Shown one piece after another: positions 20,702-29,534 of a stretch of 62,082 nucleotides of DNA. The DNA is from Saprospiraceae bacterium. Its GTDB lineage: Bacteria; Bacteroidota; Bacteroidia; Chitinophagales; Saprospiraceae. The translations under genes and the position numbers were made by a program. The stretch is from positions 1 to 62,082 of the forward strand of contig JABFRV010000022.1 in the NCBI GenBank assembly GCA_013140975.1, read 5' to 3'. Position 1 is the stretch's first letter; each line of letters starts with the position of its first letter. The notes beneath the pieces are model-generated. The model did not search any database, had not been told where the DNA came from, and saw only the letters and a program-made list of their open reading frames with translations.

Positions 20702-21574
20702 ATGACTAAATTAAGATTTGTAATTATCTCATGCCTTTACAGTGTTCTTTGTTGGAACGTGCAAGGACAAGGTATGGATGAAACTATAACAGAATCATCA
20801 ATACTCGACGACACTTCAGGTTATGTCGATGATATTATTGATCGCAAGGCGGTCATGGAACAAAGGGTTCTAAATTATGAGCCTATCAGAGAAGCAGACA
20901 TTGTGTGGCAGAAAAAAATCTGGCGTGTTATTGACACAAGAGAAAAGATGAATCAGATTTTTATGGAGTTTCATCGTCCGTTTTTTGTCATTCTAAAGGA
21001 AGCTGCTGAAAGAGGTGATATTAAAATGTTTCTTGAAGACAATTTCAAGAAAAGTCTTAAGAAGGAAGAACTGGATAAATTGCTTCACTCTACAGATACT
21101 CAGGAGATTTACAATCCCGATACTTATACTTCTGAAATAAAAATCGTCCAGAATGATATAGATTTCAATGATATCAAAACTTTTAGAGTAAAAGAACTTT
21201 GGTATTTTGATAAGGAAAGTTCCAGATTGGGTTGTAGGATTCTTGGTATTGCTCCAATTAAGATCGAAGTAGATGAATCCACAGGTCTAGCTAAATACGA
21301 AGCTCCAATGTTTTGGGTATACTATCCTGAATTAAGAGAAATATTAGGTAAAGAAAGAGTATTCAATGATAAAAATGATATTGCTCCAGGAACGTGGGGT
21401 GACATTTTTGATGGAAGATTTTTCGCTAGCTATATTTTCAAGGAAAGTAATGTTCAGAACATGAGACTTCAAGATAGATTCACTGGTGAAGATGATGGAG
21501 TTAAATTGTTATTGGAATCTGAAAAGATTAAAAATAAGTTACTTGACTTCGAACATGACCTTTGGGTATATTAA
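20702..21574 (+). CDS. gldN: Type IX secretion ring protein GldN (PorN), copy 1
   Basis: 290 residues with a signal peptide (ending near VQGQ, residue 23). The family core is visible: AVMEQRVLNYEPIREADIVWQKKIWRVID, LWYFDKESSRLGCRILGIAPI, and the C-terminal GTWGDIFDGRFFASYI. GldN is periplasmic and complexes with GldK. It starts 12 bp after gldM and ends just before a strong terminator, closing the gldKLMN operon. A second copy follows 464 bp downstream. Confidence 0.95.
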   Translation: MTKLRFVIISCLYSVLCWNVQGQGMDETITESSILDDTSGYVDDIIDRKAVMEQRVLNYEPIREADIVWQKKIWRVIDTREKMNQIFMEFHRPFFVILKEAAERGDIKMFLEDNFKKSLKKEELDKLLHSTDTQEIYNPDTYTSEIKIVQNDIDFNDIKTFRVKELWYFDKESSRLGCRILGIAPIKIEVDESTGLAKYEAPMFWVYYPELREILGKERVFNDKNDIAPGTWGDIFDGRFFASYIFKESNVQNMRLQDRFTGEDDGVKLLLESEKIKNKLLDFEHDLWVY

Positions 21575-21618
21575 TAGTAAATATTAGATATTAAATAATA
21601 AATATTTAATTATGAAAA

Positions 21619-21650
21619 ACCACCAACAGATTCTGTTGGTGGTTTTTTTT
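21619..21650 (+). terminator. Terminator closing the gldKLMN operon
   Basis: 11-bp perfect stem ACCACCAACAG (21619-21629) / CTGTTGGTGGT (21633-21643), 3-nt loop, then eight T. Confidence 0.93.
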
Positions 21651-22038
21651 TACTTTTAATGTTAGGAGTATTTGGATCTTGAAGAAACCATAGACGAATT
21701 TGACACTTGATTCTAATAAGTTTTTATACCTGAATCAATTATACTGTACTTTATCGTTGCAATTCCGATTCGACTCAAGAACTAATTTTAGTTAAAGTTT
21801 GCATGAATCCGAAAGTTTAACTAAAGTGAGACACTAGAAATAATTTTAAGGGCGTTCAACTTATAATTTGTAATTAGAATTTATAGCGAGATTGTTTTGT
21901 GCAATTCTTGCTTTGGTGCAATTAATTTTATGACAGTAATATTATAGTGATTGAAGGATTGATTGAATGAAATAAGTAATTCTAATACAAAGTATATTTC
22001 AATCGTATGAAAATATTAAATTGTAAAAATTTCAAGTT
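21651..22038. other. Gene-free spacer between the two gldN copies, with an inverted repeat
   Basis: No credible gene is seen in the 388 bp after the terminator. It contains a perfect 10-bp inverted repeat, TTTAGTTAAA (21787-21796) and TTTAACTAAA (21816-21825), separated by 19 bp, which could be an operator or an mRNA hairpin ahead of the second gldN. No clear TAnnTTTG box is visible close to the second gene. Confidence 0.5.
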
Positions 22039-22914
22039 ATGCATAAATTAAAAGTATTCAATGTAGTATTCTTTTCTTTCCTTCTTTCGATTAACATTTT
22101 TGCCCAAGAGGAAGTGAATGAAATCGAAAGCGAAGTGACAATAGTGGAAGATAATAATTATGTCGATGGTGTTGTTGCTCGAAAAGTGATAAAGGAGCAG
22201 AGAGTTCTTTCAAGGGATAATGTCAGAGAAGCCGATGTTGTTTGGGAAAAGAAAATATGGCGCGTTTTAGATACACGTGAAAAATTGAATCAGAAGTTTG
22301 TTGAGTTTGAGAAGCCTTTTATTAATATTATATTAGATGCAGCTTCACGCGGAGAGATAAAAGTATTCGAAGAAGATAATTTTAAGAAATTTCTAACCAA
22401 GAATAAAATCGAAAAAATACTTCATAAAGTAGATACGATTGAAATTTATGATCCGGAGAAGTATATTACAGTCGTGAAGGAGATAAAAACTGATTTGGAT
22501 CTTTCATTGATAAAAACGTTTAGAATTAAGGAGGTTTGGTATTTTGACAAGGAGAGTTCTAGATTGGAATGTAAAATTTTGGGAATCGCTCCTATGAAAG
22601 TTGAACTTGATGCGGAAACCGGAATTGAAAAGTACGAAGCACCATTATTCTGGGTGTATTATCCAGAAGCCAGGAATATATTCTCAAAAGAATTAGTGTT
22701 CAATAATAGCAATGATGCATCACCCGGAACCTGGAGTGATGTATTCGATGGTAGAGCATTTTCGAGTTATATTTATAAAGAGAACAATGTTCAAGGATAT
22801 CGCCTCAAAGATAAATTTGAAGGTCAGGAGAATGAAGGCGTAAAAGTATTATTAGAAGCTGATAAGATCAAAAACAGACTACTAAACTTTGAACATGACC
22901 TATGGACGTATTAA
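22039..22914 (+). CDS. GldN paralogue (GldO-like), copy 2
   Basis: 291 residues with signal peptide (ending near IFAQ). It aligns with copy 1 over its whole length: VIKEQRVLSRDNVREADVVWEKKIWRVLDTREK, VWYFDKESSRLECKILGIAPM, PLFWVYYPEARNIF, SPGTWSDVFDGRAFSSYIYKENNVQ and the ending LLNFEHDLWTY. In Flavobacterium johnsoniae a partly redundant paralogue, GldO, lies next to GldN; this gene is in the equivalent position. It carries its own downstream terminator and a long upstream spacer, so it is probably a separate transcript. No disabling mutation is visible. Confidence 0.9.
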   Translation: MHKLKVFNVVFFSFLLSINIFAQEEVNEIESEVTIVEDNNYVDGVVARKVIKEQRVLSRDNVREADVVWEKKIWRVLDTREKLNQKFVEFEKPFINIILDAASRGEIKVFEEDNFKKFLTKNKIEKILHKVDTIEIYDPEKYITVVKEIKTDLDLSLIKTFRIKEVWYFDKESSRLECKILGIAPMKVELDAETGIEKYEAPLFWVYYPEARNIFSKELVFNNSNDASPGTWSDVFDGRAFSSYIYKENNVQGYRLKDKFEGQENEGVKVLLEADKIKNRLLNFEHDLWTY

Positions 22915-23012
22915 TAATAGAGCGTAAATATTTAATATTGAAAAGTAAATATTAAAAGAGGCTAGATGAGAATTTAAAACACTATTTTTAGAAGTAAAAT
23001 TAAATTGTAAAG

Positions 23013-23042
23013 CCGCAGTCAGGTTCTGATTGCGGTTTTTTT
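23013..23042 (+). terminator. Terminator after the second gldN
   Basis: Ten-pair stem with one G-T pair, CCGCAGTCAG (23013-23022) / CTGATTGCGG (23026-23035), loop of 3, followed by seven T. It lies about 100 bp after the stop codon. The rest of the 22915-23241 gap shows no gene. Confidence 0.9.
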
Positions 23043-23225
23043 GTTGAAAATATTCTTAAAGGGAAAATTGAAACGAATCAAATAGAAATGAAGTTCATTC
23101 ATTCCTGGGAGGCAGTAAAAAAGAGGAGCCTTATTATCTTGAAGAAATGAATTTATTGATTTTATGTAGGGGAAATTGATTCGTATATATTGGTTTGTAC
23201 TTTAAGCGTGAATTAGAATTTCCTT

Positions 23226-23233
23226 TATCTTTG
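23226..23233 (+). promoter_or_regulatory. -7 box immediately upstream of the 23242 gene
   Basis: TATCTTTG, an exact TAnnTTTG match, ends 8 bp before the ATG. A properly spaced -33 TTTG is not clear. If used, the mRNA would have only a few leader nucleotides. Confidence 0.4.
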
Positions 23234-23241
23234 CTGATGTA

Positions 23242-23970
23242 ATGAAGAATATTAATATTATTAGTGCGCTATTATTCTCAGCTAGCCTTCACGGCCAGTT
23301 CAATGTAGTAAGATTGCTGGAGCAGGTTCCACCTATCCCTGAAACATTTGGTACAGCGTATGTGAATTCGAAGTTGGTCACATCTTCAGAGACTATGGAT
23401 GATGGGCGAATATTTAAGCGTGTTAAATCCTGGGAGCCTTCTCTTGATATAAAGAAGTTTGATGATCAGTTGGAGAAATACAATGAGAAGATTGATGCAA
23501 AGGCTGAGCAGAATAGTTTTTCTTTGCATTATGTTCCTGATAATTCTCCCGAGAATAAAGCATACCTAAAGCTAATGATTAAAACCGCAGATAGTCTAAA
23601 GAACATCTGGTCCGTTTACACGAAACGATTGTTACAAGTATGTCCTGACTTTATGCCGTTATCGGAGGAATATGGTTGCGATGAAATTAAGGCAAGTGGT
23701 TTAAGGCTTAATGGATACGCAATGGAAAAAAATAAAATTCTGGAAGGAGCAAGAAAGGAATTGAAACCATTATTTGATTTGGTTCAAAGGTATTTTAATA
23801 AATTATATCTGATTGAAGATCCCATGACTAATAATCAGGTATTAAATGAGATTGGTGTGCCTTTGCAAATTTTACGTGAATGGTACAGCGAGGTCAGTAT
23901 CGTTAATTCTCATATGGTTGAAACTGGGATAAGTCTTAATAATGCTTTTTGCATGATGAATGAGAAATAA
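23242..23970 (+). CDS. Secreted protein of unknown function
   Basis: 242 residues with a signal peptide (SASLHGQ, cleavage near residue 19). The mature part is mostly helical, with two Cys (VCPDFM, EYGCDEI) and a long amphipathic helix near the C-terminus. No family recognised. It has its own -7 box and follows the second gldN terminator, so it is probably independent of the gld operon despite being next to it. It converges on the OmpP1/FadL-like gene with 56 bp between stops. Confidence 0.7.
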   Translation: MKNINIISALLFSASLHGQFNVVRLLEQVPPIPETFGTAYVNSKLVTSSETMDDGRIFKRVKSWEPSLDIKKFDDQLEKYNEKIDAKAEQNSFSLHYVPDNSPENKAYLKLMIKTADSLKNIWSVYTKRLLQVCPDFMPLSEEYGCDEIKASGLRLNGYAMEKNKILEGARKELKPLFDLVQRYFNKLYLIEDPMTNNQVLNEIGVPLQILREWYSEVSIVNSHMVETGISLNNAFCMMNEK

Positions 23971-24026
23971 GAATTATTTATTTTATTTACTCTATTCTAA
24001 AAATCAACTATTCGAATATTGACTTT

Positions 24027-25556
24027 TTAGAATTTAAAACCCAGCGTAAGGGTATATTGATTTAAATTCAAAGTTGATAGAACAAGACTTTCAACGGCAT
24101 CCGGAATTCTATCATTGTTAAAATCCGAGTTACCGGTTCTGAAAGGTATATATGCTTCTTTATAAGAATAAAATCTTCCTGATAAATCAATGAAGAAATG
24201 TTTTCTTCGATATCCGAACCCTGCGCTATATGTTTTGAAAATTTCTGATTCGTTTTCGTATGGTGAACTTAGAAAACCAAAGCCACCACGGAATCTAAAT
24301 TTATCAAATGGAACTTCCAGACCAATCCTTGTTTGAAGAACCGATTTATATTGTTTGTCAATGTCATTATTGAGTTCTTTTTCATAAAGTTGCTCTGATG
24401 GTTCTTCAAAGTGGAATCTGGCATTTCCGGGATTAAAATAATCTACATCTACATTAATGAATCCGATTTTAGAAACATAAGCAATCGAGCCAATCCATTT
24501 TGAAGGGGTAGAAACACTATAATTATAAACCCCATCCGGTGAATTAGAAGTATTTGAATCAAGTATTCCTTTTGAATCATAATATGAATAACTAAGACTT
24601 GTATTGTAATTATCAATCATTGATAACCACATCGGACTATGCCAACTCAATCCTAATCTTAGGTTATTTATAGGTTTATAAATCATACCAAGAACTACTT
24701 TCAAACCAGAAATTTCACTATTCACCCTATCATTAAAGTTTAAATTTTTAAATGGTCTTAGCGTATTATTGGGGTCTATTTCATTATAGTTCTTGTTATA
24801 TTCTAGTGAACCCAAAGGAATTTCCAGGCTTCCGCCAAAAATAAATTTCTCTTTATAATTTCCAGCCAATCCAAAACTTAAGTTGCCTAAAAATCCATCC
24901 GTTACAAATTCTCCATTCTTGGAAATCATTGAATCCCGAAATTCCAGAAGATCGTTTGTGTAAGTATAAATTGTTGAATCATTGCTGACATCAAATAATG
25001 CGCCTGTCTCATAGGCAAGTCCCGATTCAAATGCATCCAGTTCATCAGGATGAAGACCTCTGCCATCTGCGTATCTTGGATCTATAGCATTTTCTAAAAA
25101 TCTATGAAGTATACTCCCTTTGCTTTTGCCATTAAAAGAAATATTTTGATCAAAATTAGCAGAATTATTATACCCAATATAATAATTTACATTGCTCCAG
25201 TTAGAATATCGTGTAGGTTTTTGAGAGATAACAAGTCCAAGATTGGACAAAGCAACTAATTTGTTGTCGCTAATTACTATGGGACCTGAAGGATTAATTA
25301 AATATTCTCCTTCTAAAGATTTTCTATAAAGACTTATGCTTAGATCTGATTTTCTGAATAAGCCTAATCCGGCGGGATTAATTCCGATCGAAGATTGATC
25401 AGCTCCTACAGCGCCAAAAGAAGAGCCTGCTCCTTCAAATCTTGCTGTACTATTTGTTCTGGCCATAGAGAATCGAAGAACATCAGAACTATTCTGAGCA
25501 TAAATGTTAATAATATTTAGAGTAACTAAAACTAGTGAAAATAAATATTTATTCAT
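24027..25556 (-). CDS. OmpP1/FadL/TodX-family outer-membrane channel
   Basis: 509 residues with a signal peptide (ending NIYAQ, residue 21). The segment FEGAGSSFGAVGADQSSIGINPAGLGLFR is the conserved hatch/N-terminal part of Bacteroidota proteins in the FadL/OmpP1 hydrophobic-compound transporter family, and the remainder is a series of barrel strands ending in QYTLTLGFKF. Substrate is not deducible; some relatives carry the unsupported name hemin receptor. From memory, FadL-type genes often neighbour proS in Bacteroidota, as here (one gene in between). Confidence 0.8.
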   Translation of the reverse strand: MNKYLFSLVLVTLNIINIYAQNSSDVLRFSMARTNSTARFEGAGSSFGAVGADQSSIGINPAGLGLFRKSDLSISLYRKSLEGEYLINPSGPIVISDNKLVALSNLGLVISQKPTRYSNWSNVNYYIGYNNSANFDQNISFNGKSKGSILHRFLENAIDPRYADGRGLHPDELDAFESGLAYETGALFDVSNDSTIYTYTNDLLEFRDSMISKNGEFVTDGFLGNLSFGLAGNYKEKFIFGGSLEIPLGSLEYNKNYNEIDPNNTLRPFKNLNFNDRVNSEISGLKVVLGMIYKPINNLRLGLSWHSPMWLSMIDNYNTSLSYSYYDSKGILDSNTSNSPDGVYNYSVSTPSKWIGSIAYVSKIGFINVDVDYFNPGNARFHFEEPSEQLYEKELNNDIDKQYKSVLQTRIGLEVPFDKFRFRGGFGFLSSPYENESEIFKTYSAGFGYRRKHFFIDLSGRFYSYKEAYIPFRTGNSDFNNDRIPDAVESLVLSTLNLNQYTLTLGFKF

Positions 25557-25637
25557 CGAAGGAAAGATTCTATTTAATAAAGATTGTTAAATAAAAAAAA
25601 GATGCAGAAACCAAATTAATTTCTGCACCAGTATTTT

Positions 25638-27185
25638 TTATCTTCTGCGTGGACTTGATGATTGAGGAGATGACGAAGAGCCTGATCTGTCCATTCTAGG
25701 AGATTCTGAACGTTCCATTCTAGGTGACTCCGAACGATTCATCCTAGGAGATTCTGAACGCTCTGATCTTCGTGATTCAAGATGTTGTGATCGATTTGTT
25801 TCGGATCTATTTGCTCTAGTTGATTCCTTTTCTTCGCGATAAGAACTCGAGGAATATTCTGATTTTTCTCTTCTACCTTCTTTTTTTGACGGTGGAGAAA
25901 ATGATTTTGAATTTTCATCAGAATATCTTTCTTCTTTTGCAATTCTTTTATTCTCAGGGCTTCTAGATTCTGAACGAGGAGTTGCATCTGAAGAATTTTC
26001 AGAATTGTAGCTCATTTTTTTTCTGCGTGGCTCTGATGAATTATTGTTTGGTGCCGATTGACTTGGAGAAATTGACTCAGAAGGATTCCAATCTCTTTTT
26101 CTTTCATTTCTTTTATCTTCTGAAGGAAAAGAGTTTTCTGGATTTTTAACATCAGGTCTTGTTTGCGGTTTTCTATCAGGTTTTACAGAAGGACTTGTTT
26201 CCTTGTTAGAAGGTGACATCGATCCTGAGTTATTATCCGGATTTATATTTCTTTCATTCGGAGTGCGATGATTGTTCGGTTGATTATTCGATTTATCTCT
26301 TGAAGGAAAATCAGACGATGAAGATTCATCAACATTGTATATTCTTTTAGATTTAGGATTGTTTCCTATTACTCCTGTATTTGGATACCTTGGAATAACT
26401 CTTTCATTTGAAGTATTACTGCCAAGACGAATTGGTCCATTCTTTGAAGTTGTTCCAAAACCATTTCTTCTGCTGCCGTAAAAAGTACCTTTAGGATTTC
26501 CGGAATTTACTCCGCCATTATTATTGTTATTCCAACCATTGCGATAACCAGATCTGTCATACCAACCACAGTTAGAGCCATATCCATTGTAATTCCATAA
26601 CCATGGATCATTCCATCCGAATGAATTATAACACCAAGGATTTACGTAATAGTTATAAGACCAAACCGGGCAATAAGATCTGTATCCATAATTGAAATCC
26701 CAGTTGTTCCAATAATTCCATCTGTTCCAACGATTCCATCTTCCGGCTCTTTGCCAACTTCTGTATCTCCAATAATCCTGATATAAATAATTGTAAGTAT
26801 AAATATCTCTTGCAAGAAATGGGTCAAAGAAAAAAGGATCATAATAAAAAACGTCTGCATAGAAAGGATCATAGAAATCCCTTGCAAAATATCCTCGATG
26901 AAATCGCTTTATTCTTGATGAATAATAATATTCATAATCATCATCATCCAGCATGTCGTCATCGTAATTATATGATTCCTCATTAAAGTCATCGGAATCA
27001 TAGTTTTTAAGCGAATAAGAATCGCTGGAATAATTTGAATTGTTATTAACATCCGATGAATTTGATTTCTCAATTTCAGTATCTCTGTCCGGATTATAAT
27101 ATACATCATCATACTGAGCCTGTAAAGAAGTGAAAAAGCCAAGAGTGATATAGGTAAATAAACTCAGGTAATTTTTTCTGTTCAT
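25638..27185 (-). CDS. Low-complexity secreted protein (Asp/Tyr-, then Trp/Asn/Tyr-, then Ser/Arg-rich)
   Basis: 515 residues from the ATG at 27185, chosen because MNRKNYLSLF opens a good signal peptide ending in SLQAQ; an ATG ten codons upstream (27215) would bury it. The mature chain has three zones: an acidic Asp/Tyr/Ser stretch (about 25-80), an aromatic zone very rich in Trp, Asn, Tyr and Arg (about 90-230, with repeated RWNRWNRW and YYDP-like units), and a long Ser/Arg/Pro/Glu/Asn-rich tail ending in eight-residue repeats (RSESPRM). No enzymatic domain is visible. Divergent from proS with 191 bp between. I infer an extracellular or periplasmic intrinsically disordered protein. Confidence 0.7.
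   Translation of the reverse strand: MNRKNYLSLFTYITLGFFTSLQAQYDDVYYNPDRDTEIEKSNSSDVNNNSNYSSDSYSLKNYDSDDFNEESYNYDDDMLDDDDYEYYYSSRIKRFHRGYFARDFYDPFYADVFYYDPFFFDPFLARDIYTYNYLYQDYWRYRSWQRAGRWNRWNRWNYWNNWDFNYGYRSYCPVWSYNYYVNPWCYNSFGWNDPWLWNYNGYGSNCGWYDRSGYRNGWNNNNNGGVNSGNPKGTFYGSRRNGFGTTSKNGPIRLGSNTSNERVIPRYPNTGVIGNNPKSKRIYNVDESSSSDFPSRDKSNNQPNNHRTPNERNINPDNNSGSMSPSNKETSPSVKPDRKPQTRPDVKNPENSFPSEDKRNERKRDWNPSESISPSQSAPNNNSSEPRRKKMSYNSENSSDATPRSESRSPENKRIAKEERYSDENSKSFSPPSKKEGRREKSEYSSSSYREEKESTRANRSETNRSQHLESRRSERSESPRMNRSESPRMERSESPRMDRSGSSSSPQSSSPRRR
25696..25767. repeat. 24-bp tandem repeat, three copies, in the low-complexity gene
   Basis: Units at 25696-25719, 25720-25743 and 25744-25767 share the pattern CTAGGxGAxTCxGAACG and encode eight-residue SESPRM-type repeats on the minus strand. 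Likely length-variable by slippage. Confidence 0.8.
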
Positions 27186-27376
27186 TGTGACAAGGTTTTC
27201 AGTTAATTTAATCATTTTAAATATGCTGCAATTTATTACTTTTGCATCTTAAGTTAGTTAATTTTAGTTTAAACTTTAGATAGAATAAGTTAAAATTATT
27301 TCATGTTTTTTTCAATGGTTGGACATTGACACCAAGCGTGAGTTTAATTTTCCGATCGTTAATATTTACTTAAGAA

Positions 27377-28849
27377 ATGGCAAAAGTAATTACACCAAGA
27401 AGCGAAGATTATTCGCAGTGGTACAATGATTTAGTGTATCAATCAGGATTGGCAGATCAATCAGCTGTCAGAGGTTGTATGGTAATCAAGCCCCATGGAT
27501 ATGCCTTATGGGAAAACATGAGAGATGTATTGGACCGAAAATTCAAGGAAACAGGTCACGTCAATGCTTATTTCCCTCTTTTTGTTCCTAAAAGTTTGTT
27601 TGAAGCCGAAGAGAAAAATGCAGAAGGATTTGCTAAGGAATGTGCTATTGTAACTCATTACAGACTCAAAGCTGATCCCAATAAGAAGGGCAAGCTTATG
27701 GTAGATCCTGAAGCAAGACTGGAGGAGGAACTTATTGTAAGGCCAACCAGCGAAGCCATTATTTGGAATACTTATAGAGACTGGATTCATTCTTATCGAG
27801 ACCTTCCGATTTTGATTAATCAATGGGCTAATGTGGTTCGATGGGAAATGAGAACCAGACCTTTTCTAAGAACGGCTGAATTTTTATGGCAGGAGGGTCA
27901 TACAGCACATGCAACTGCTCAGGATGCCATTGAAGAATCTTTAAAGATGCATGAGGTGTATACAAGGTTTGCTGAAGATTATATGGCTATGCCTGTGATT
28001 AAGGGTGCAAAAACCGCAAATGAAAGGTTTGCCGGTGCAGAAGAAACCTATACTATTGAAGCCATGATGCAAGATGGAAAAGCGCTTCAGGCGGGAACAT
28101 CACATTATTTGGGGCAGAATTTTGCCAAAGCATTCGAAGTTAAATATCTTACTGATCAGAATAAAGAAGAATACGTTTATGCAACTTCCTGGGGAGTTTC
28201 AACTCGTTTAATTGGAGCTCTTGTCATGACTCATTCTGATGATGATGGTCTTATTTTGCCACCTAAATTAGCTCCAATTCAGGTTGCAGTTGTTCCAATT
28301 CCTAAACCATCTCCGGAAATCGATGCTGTTGGTGATAAAATAGTAGCAGAATTAAGGTCTAAAGGAATTCGGGTAATTTACGACCGGGATGAAAGAAATC
28401 GACCAGGTTTTAAATTTGCAGAATATGAATTAAAAGGAGTGCCTGTTAGAATTGGAATAGGCGCTCGCGATCTTGAAAAAGGTGTTGTGGAAATTGCTCG
28501 AAGAGATACGAAAGAAAAACAAAGTATTGATCTGAATTCTGCTGTTATGGAAACAATGAATCTTCTTGATCAGATTCAGAATAACTTATTTAACAAAGCA
28601 AAGGACCTGCGTGAATCTAAAACAAAATATTTAGATGATTGGAATTCATTTGAAGAATATATGAAAGAAGAAGGAGGTTTTGTTTATGCTCACTGGGATG
28701 GAAGTCCAGAAACTGAAGATTTAATTAAAGAGAAAACCAAAGCGACCATTCGATGTATTCCAATGGATGAAGCATTTAAAGAATCCGGGAAGTGCATACT
28801 TTCCGGAAAGCCTTCGACAGGACGTGTATTACTAGCAAAAGCGTATTGA
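27377..28849 (+). CDS. proS: Prolyl-tRNA synthetase, archaeal/eukaryotic-like class
   Basis: 490 residues. The N-terminal catalytic core starts directly with [20 protein letters not shown] and contains [25 protein letters not shown] (motif 2 region), [16 protein letters not shown] and the motif 3 [22 protein letters not shown]; the anticodon-binding domain (about 290-400) and a C-terminal zinc-type domain ending in AKAY follow. There is no inserted editing domain. This is the shorter ProRS class shared with archaea and eukaryotes and found in many Bacteroidota. A lipoprotein gene starts 1 bp after its stop. Confidence 0.97.
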   Translation: MAKVITPRSEDYSQWYNDLVYQSGLADQSAVRGCMVIKPHGYALWENMRDVLDRKFKETGHVNAYFPLFVPKSLFEAEEKNAEGFAKECAIVTHYRLKADPNKKGKLMVDPEARLEEELIVRPTSEAIIWNTYRDWIHSYRDLPILINQWANVVRWEMRTRPFLRTAEFLWQEGHTAHATAQDAIEESLKMHEVYTRFAEDYMAMPVIKGAKTANERFAGAEETYTIEAMMQDGKALQAGTSHYLGQNFAKAFEVKYLTDQNKEEYVYATSWGVSTRLIGALVMTHSDDDGLILPPKLAPIQVAVVPIPKPSPEIDAVGDKIVAELRSKGIRVIYDRDERNRPGFKFAEYELKGVPVRIGIGARDLEKGVVEIARRDTKEKQSIDLNSAVMETMNLLDQIQNNLFNKAKDLRESKTKYLDDWNSFEEYMKEEGGFVYAHWDGSPETEDLIKEKTKATIRCIPMDEAFKESGKCILSGKPSTGRVLLAKAY

Positions 28850-28850
28850 T

Positions 28851-29069
28851 ATGAAAAATATATTATTTTTAATTTTTATTGCCTCAATTTTATCTGTTCA
28901 ATGTAAATCCAAAGAGGAAAACAAAGGGCCGAAAATTCAAAAAGAAGATCAGTCAGGACCTGAGTATACTTCTGCATATATCTGTCCTATGCATTGTAAA
29001 GGTTCAGGATCAGATAAGCCTGGAACTTGTCCGGTGTGTGGAATGGATTATGAGAAAAAGGAAAATTAA
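28851..29069 (+). CDS. Small lipoprotein with heavy-metal-binding (HMBD-type) domain
   Basis: 72 residues. The N-terminus is a lipoprotein signal (SILSVQC, Cys19). After a short acidic/basic linker the C-terminus reads YICPMHCKGSG then CPVCGMDYEKK, the CPMH...CPxCGM pattern of the heavy-metal-binding domain found on copper/silver efflux proteins. Four Cys plus Met and His could bind Cu or Zn. It begins 1 bp after the proS stop, so it is almost certainly on the proS transcript. No efflux pump is adjacent. Confidence 0.8.
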   Translation: MKNILFLIFIASILSVQCKSKEENKGPKIQKEDQSGPEYTSAYICPMHCKGSGSDKPGTCPVCGMDYEKKEN

Positions 29070-29070
29070 T

Positions 29071-29094
29071 TAAAGCTCTAAAGCTCTAAAGCTC
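29071..29094. repeat. TAAAGCTC tandem repeat, three units
   Basis: Three perfect 8-bp units directly after the lipoprotein stop codon. Short intergenic tandem repeat with no known role. Confidence 0.8.
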
Positions 29095-29140
29095 TGAAGT
29101 TTTTTCTTATAGAAATTTTGTAATTGGATTTAGTTATCGA

Positions 29141-29476
29141 ATGACGATGATTTCTTATAGTGATTTTGAAAAAGTTGAAATTAGAGTTGGAACAATTCTA
29201 AGTGCTACAGAATTTCCGGAAGCAAGAAATCCCTCATATAAGCTAGAAATTGATTTTGGTTCGTTTGGAATTAAAAAATCAAGTGCGCAGATTACCGTTT
29301 TTTATTCAAAAGAAGAATTGGTCGGCAAACAAATTGTCGCGGTTATTAATTTTCCTGTAAAGCAAATTGCGAATTACTTTTCGGAATGTTTGGTCTTAGG
29401 AGTAGTTGGAGATGATAAGGTAATTACTTTATTGCACCCGGAGACGAAAGTGGAAAATGGTTTACGAATTTTATAA
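29141..29476 (+). CDS. csaA: CsaA-type tRNA-binding domain protein
   Basis: 111 residues forming a single OB-fold tRNA-binding domain: FEKVEIRVGTILSATEFPEARNPSYKLEIDFG near the start and FPVKQIANYFSECLVLGVVGD in the middle match CsaA, a homodimeric protein with tRNA-binding and proposed export-related chaperone activity. Length is that of stand-alone CsaA. The ATG at 29141 is followed by another ATG two codons on, so the start is uncertain by 6 bp. Confidence 0.88.
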   Translation: MTMISYSDFEKVEIRVGTILSATEFPEARNPSYKLEIDFGSFGIKKSSAQITVFYSKEELVGKQIVAVINFPVKQIANYFSECLVLGVVGDDKVITLLHPETKVENGLRIL

Positions 29477-29534
29477 AGTCTTTACTAACAAGATTATATC
29501 ATGTTTATTTCCTGATCTAAAATTAAGAAATAAA

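Noticed and set aside
25696-25767. 24-bp repeats as a CRISPR array
   Set aside because: Directly adjacent in-frame coding repeats without spacers.
26642-27142. Alternative-frame open frames in the low-complexity gene
   Set aside because: They result from the repetitive codon content; only the frame with a signal peptide is credible.
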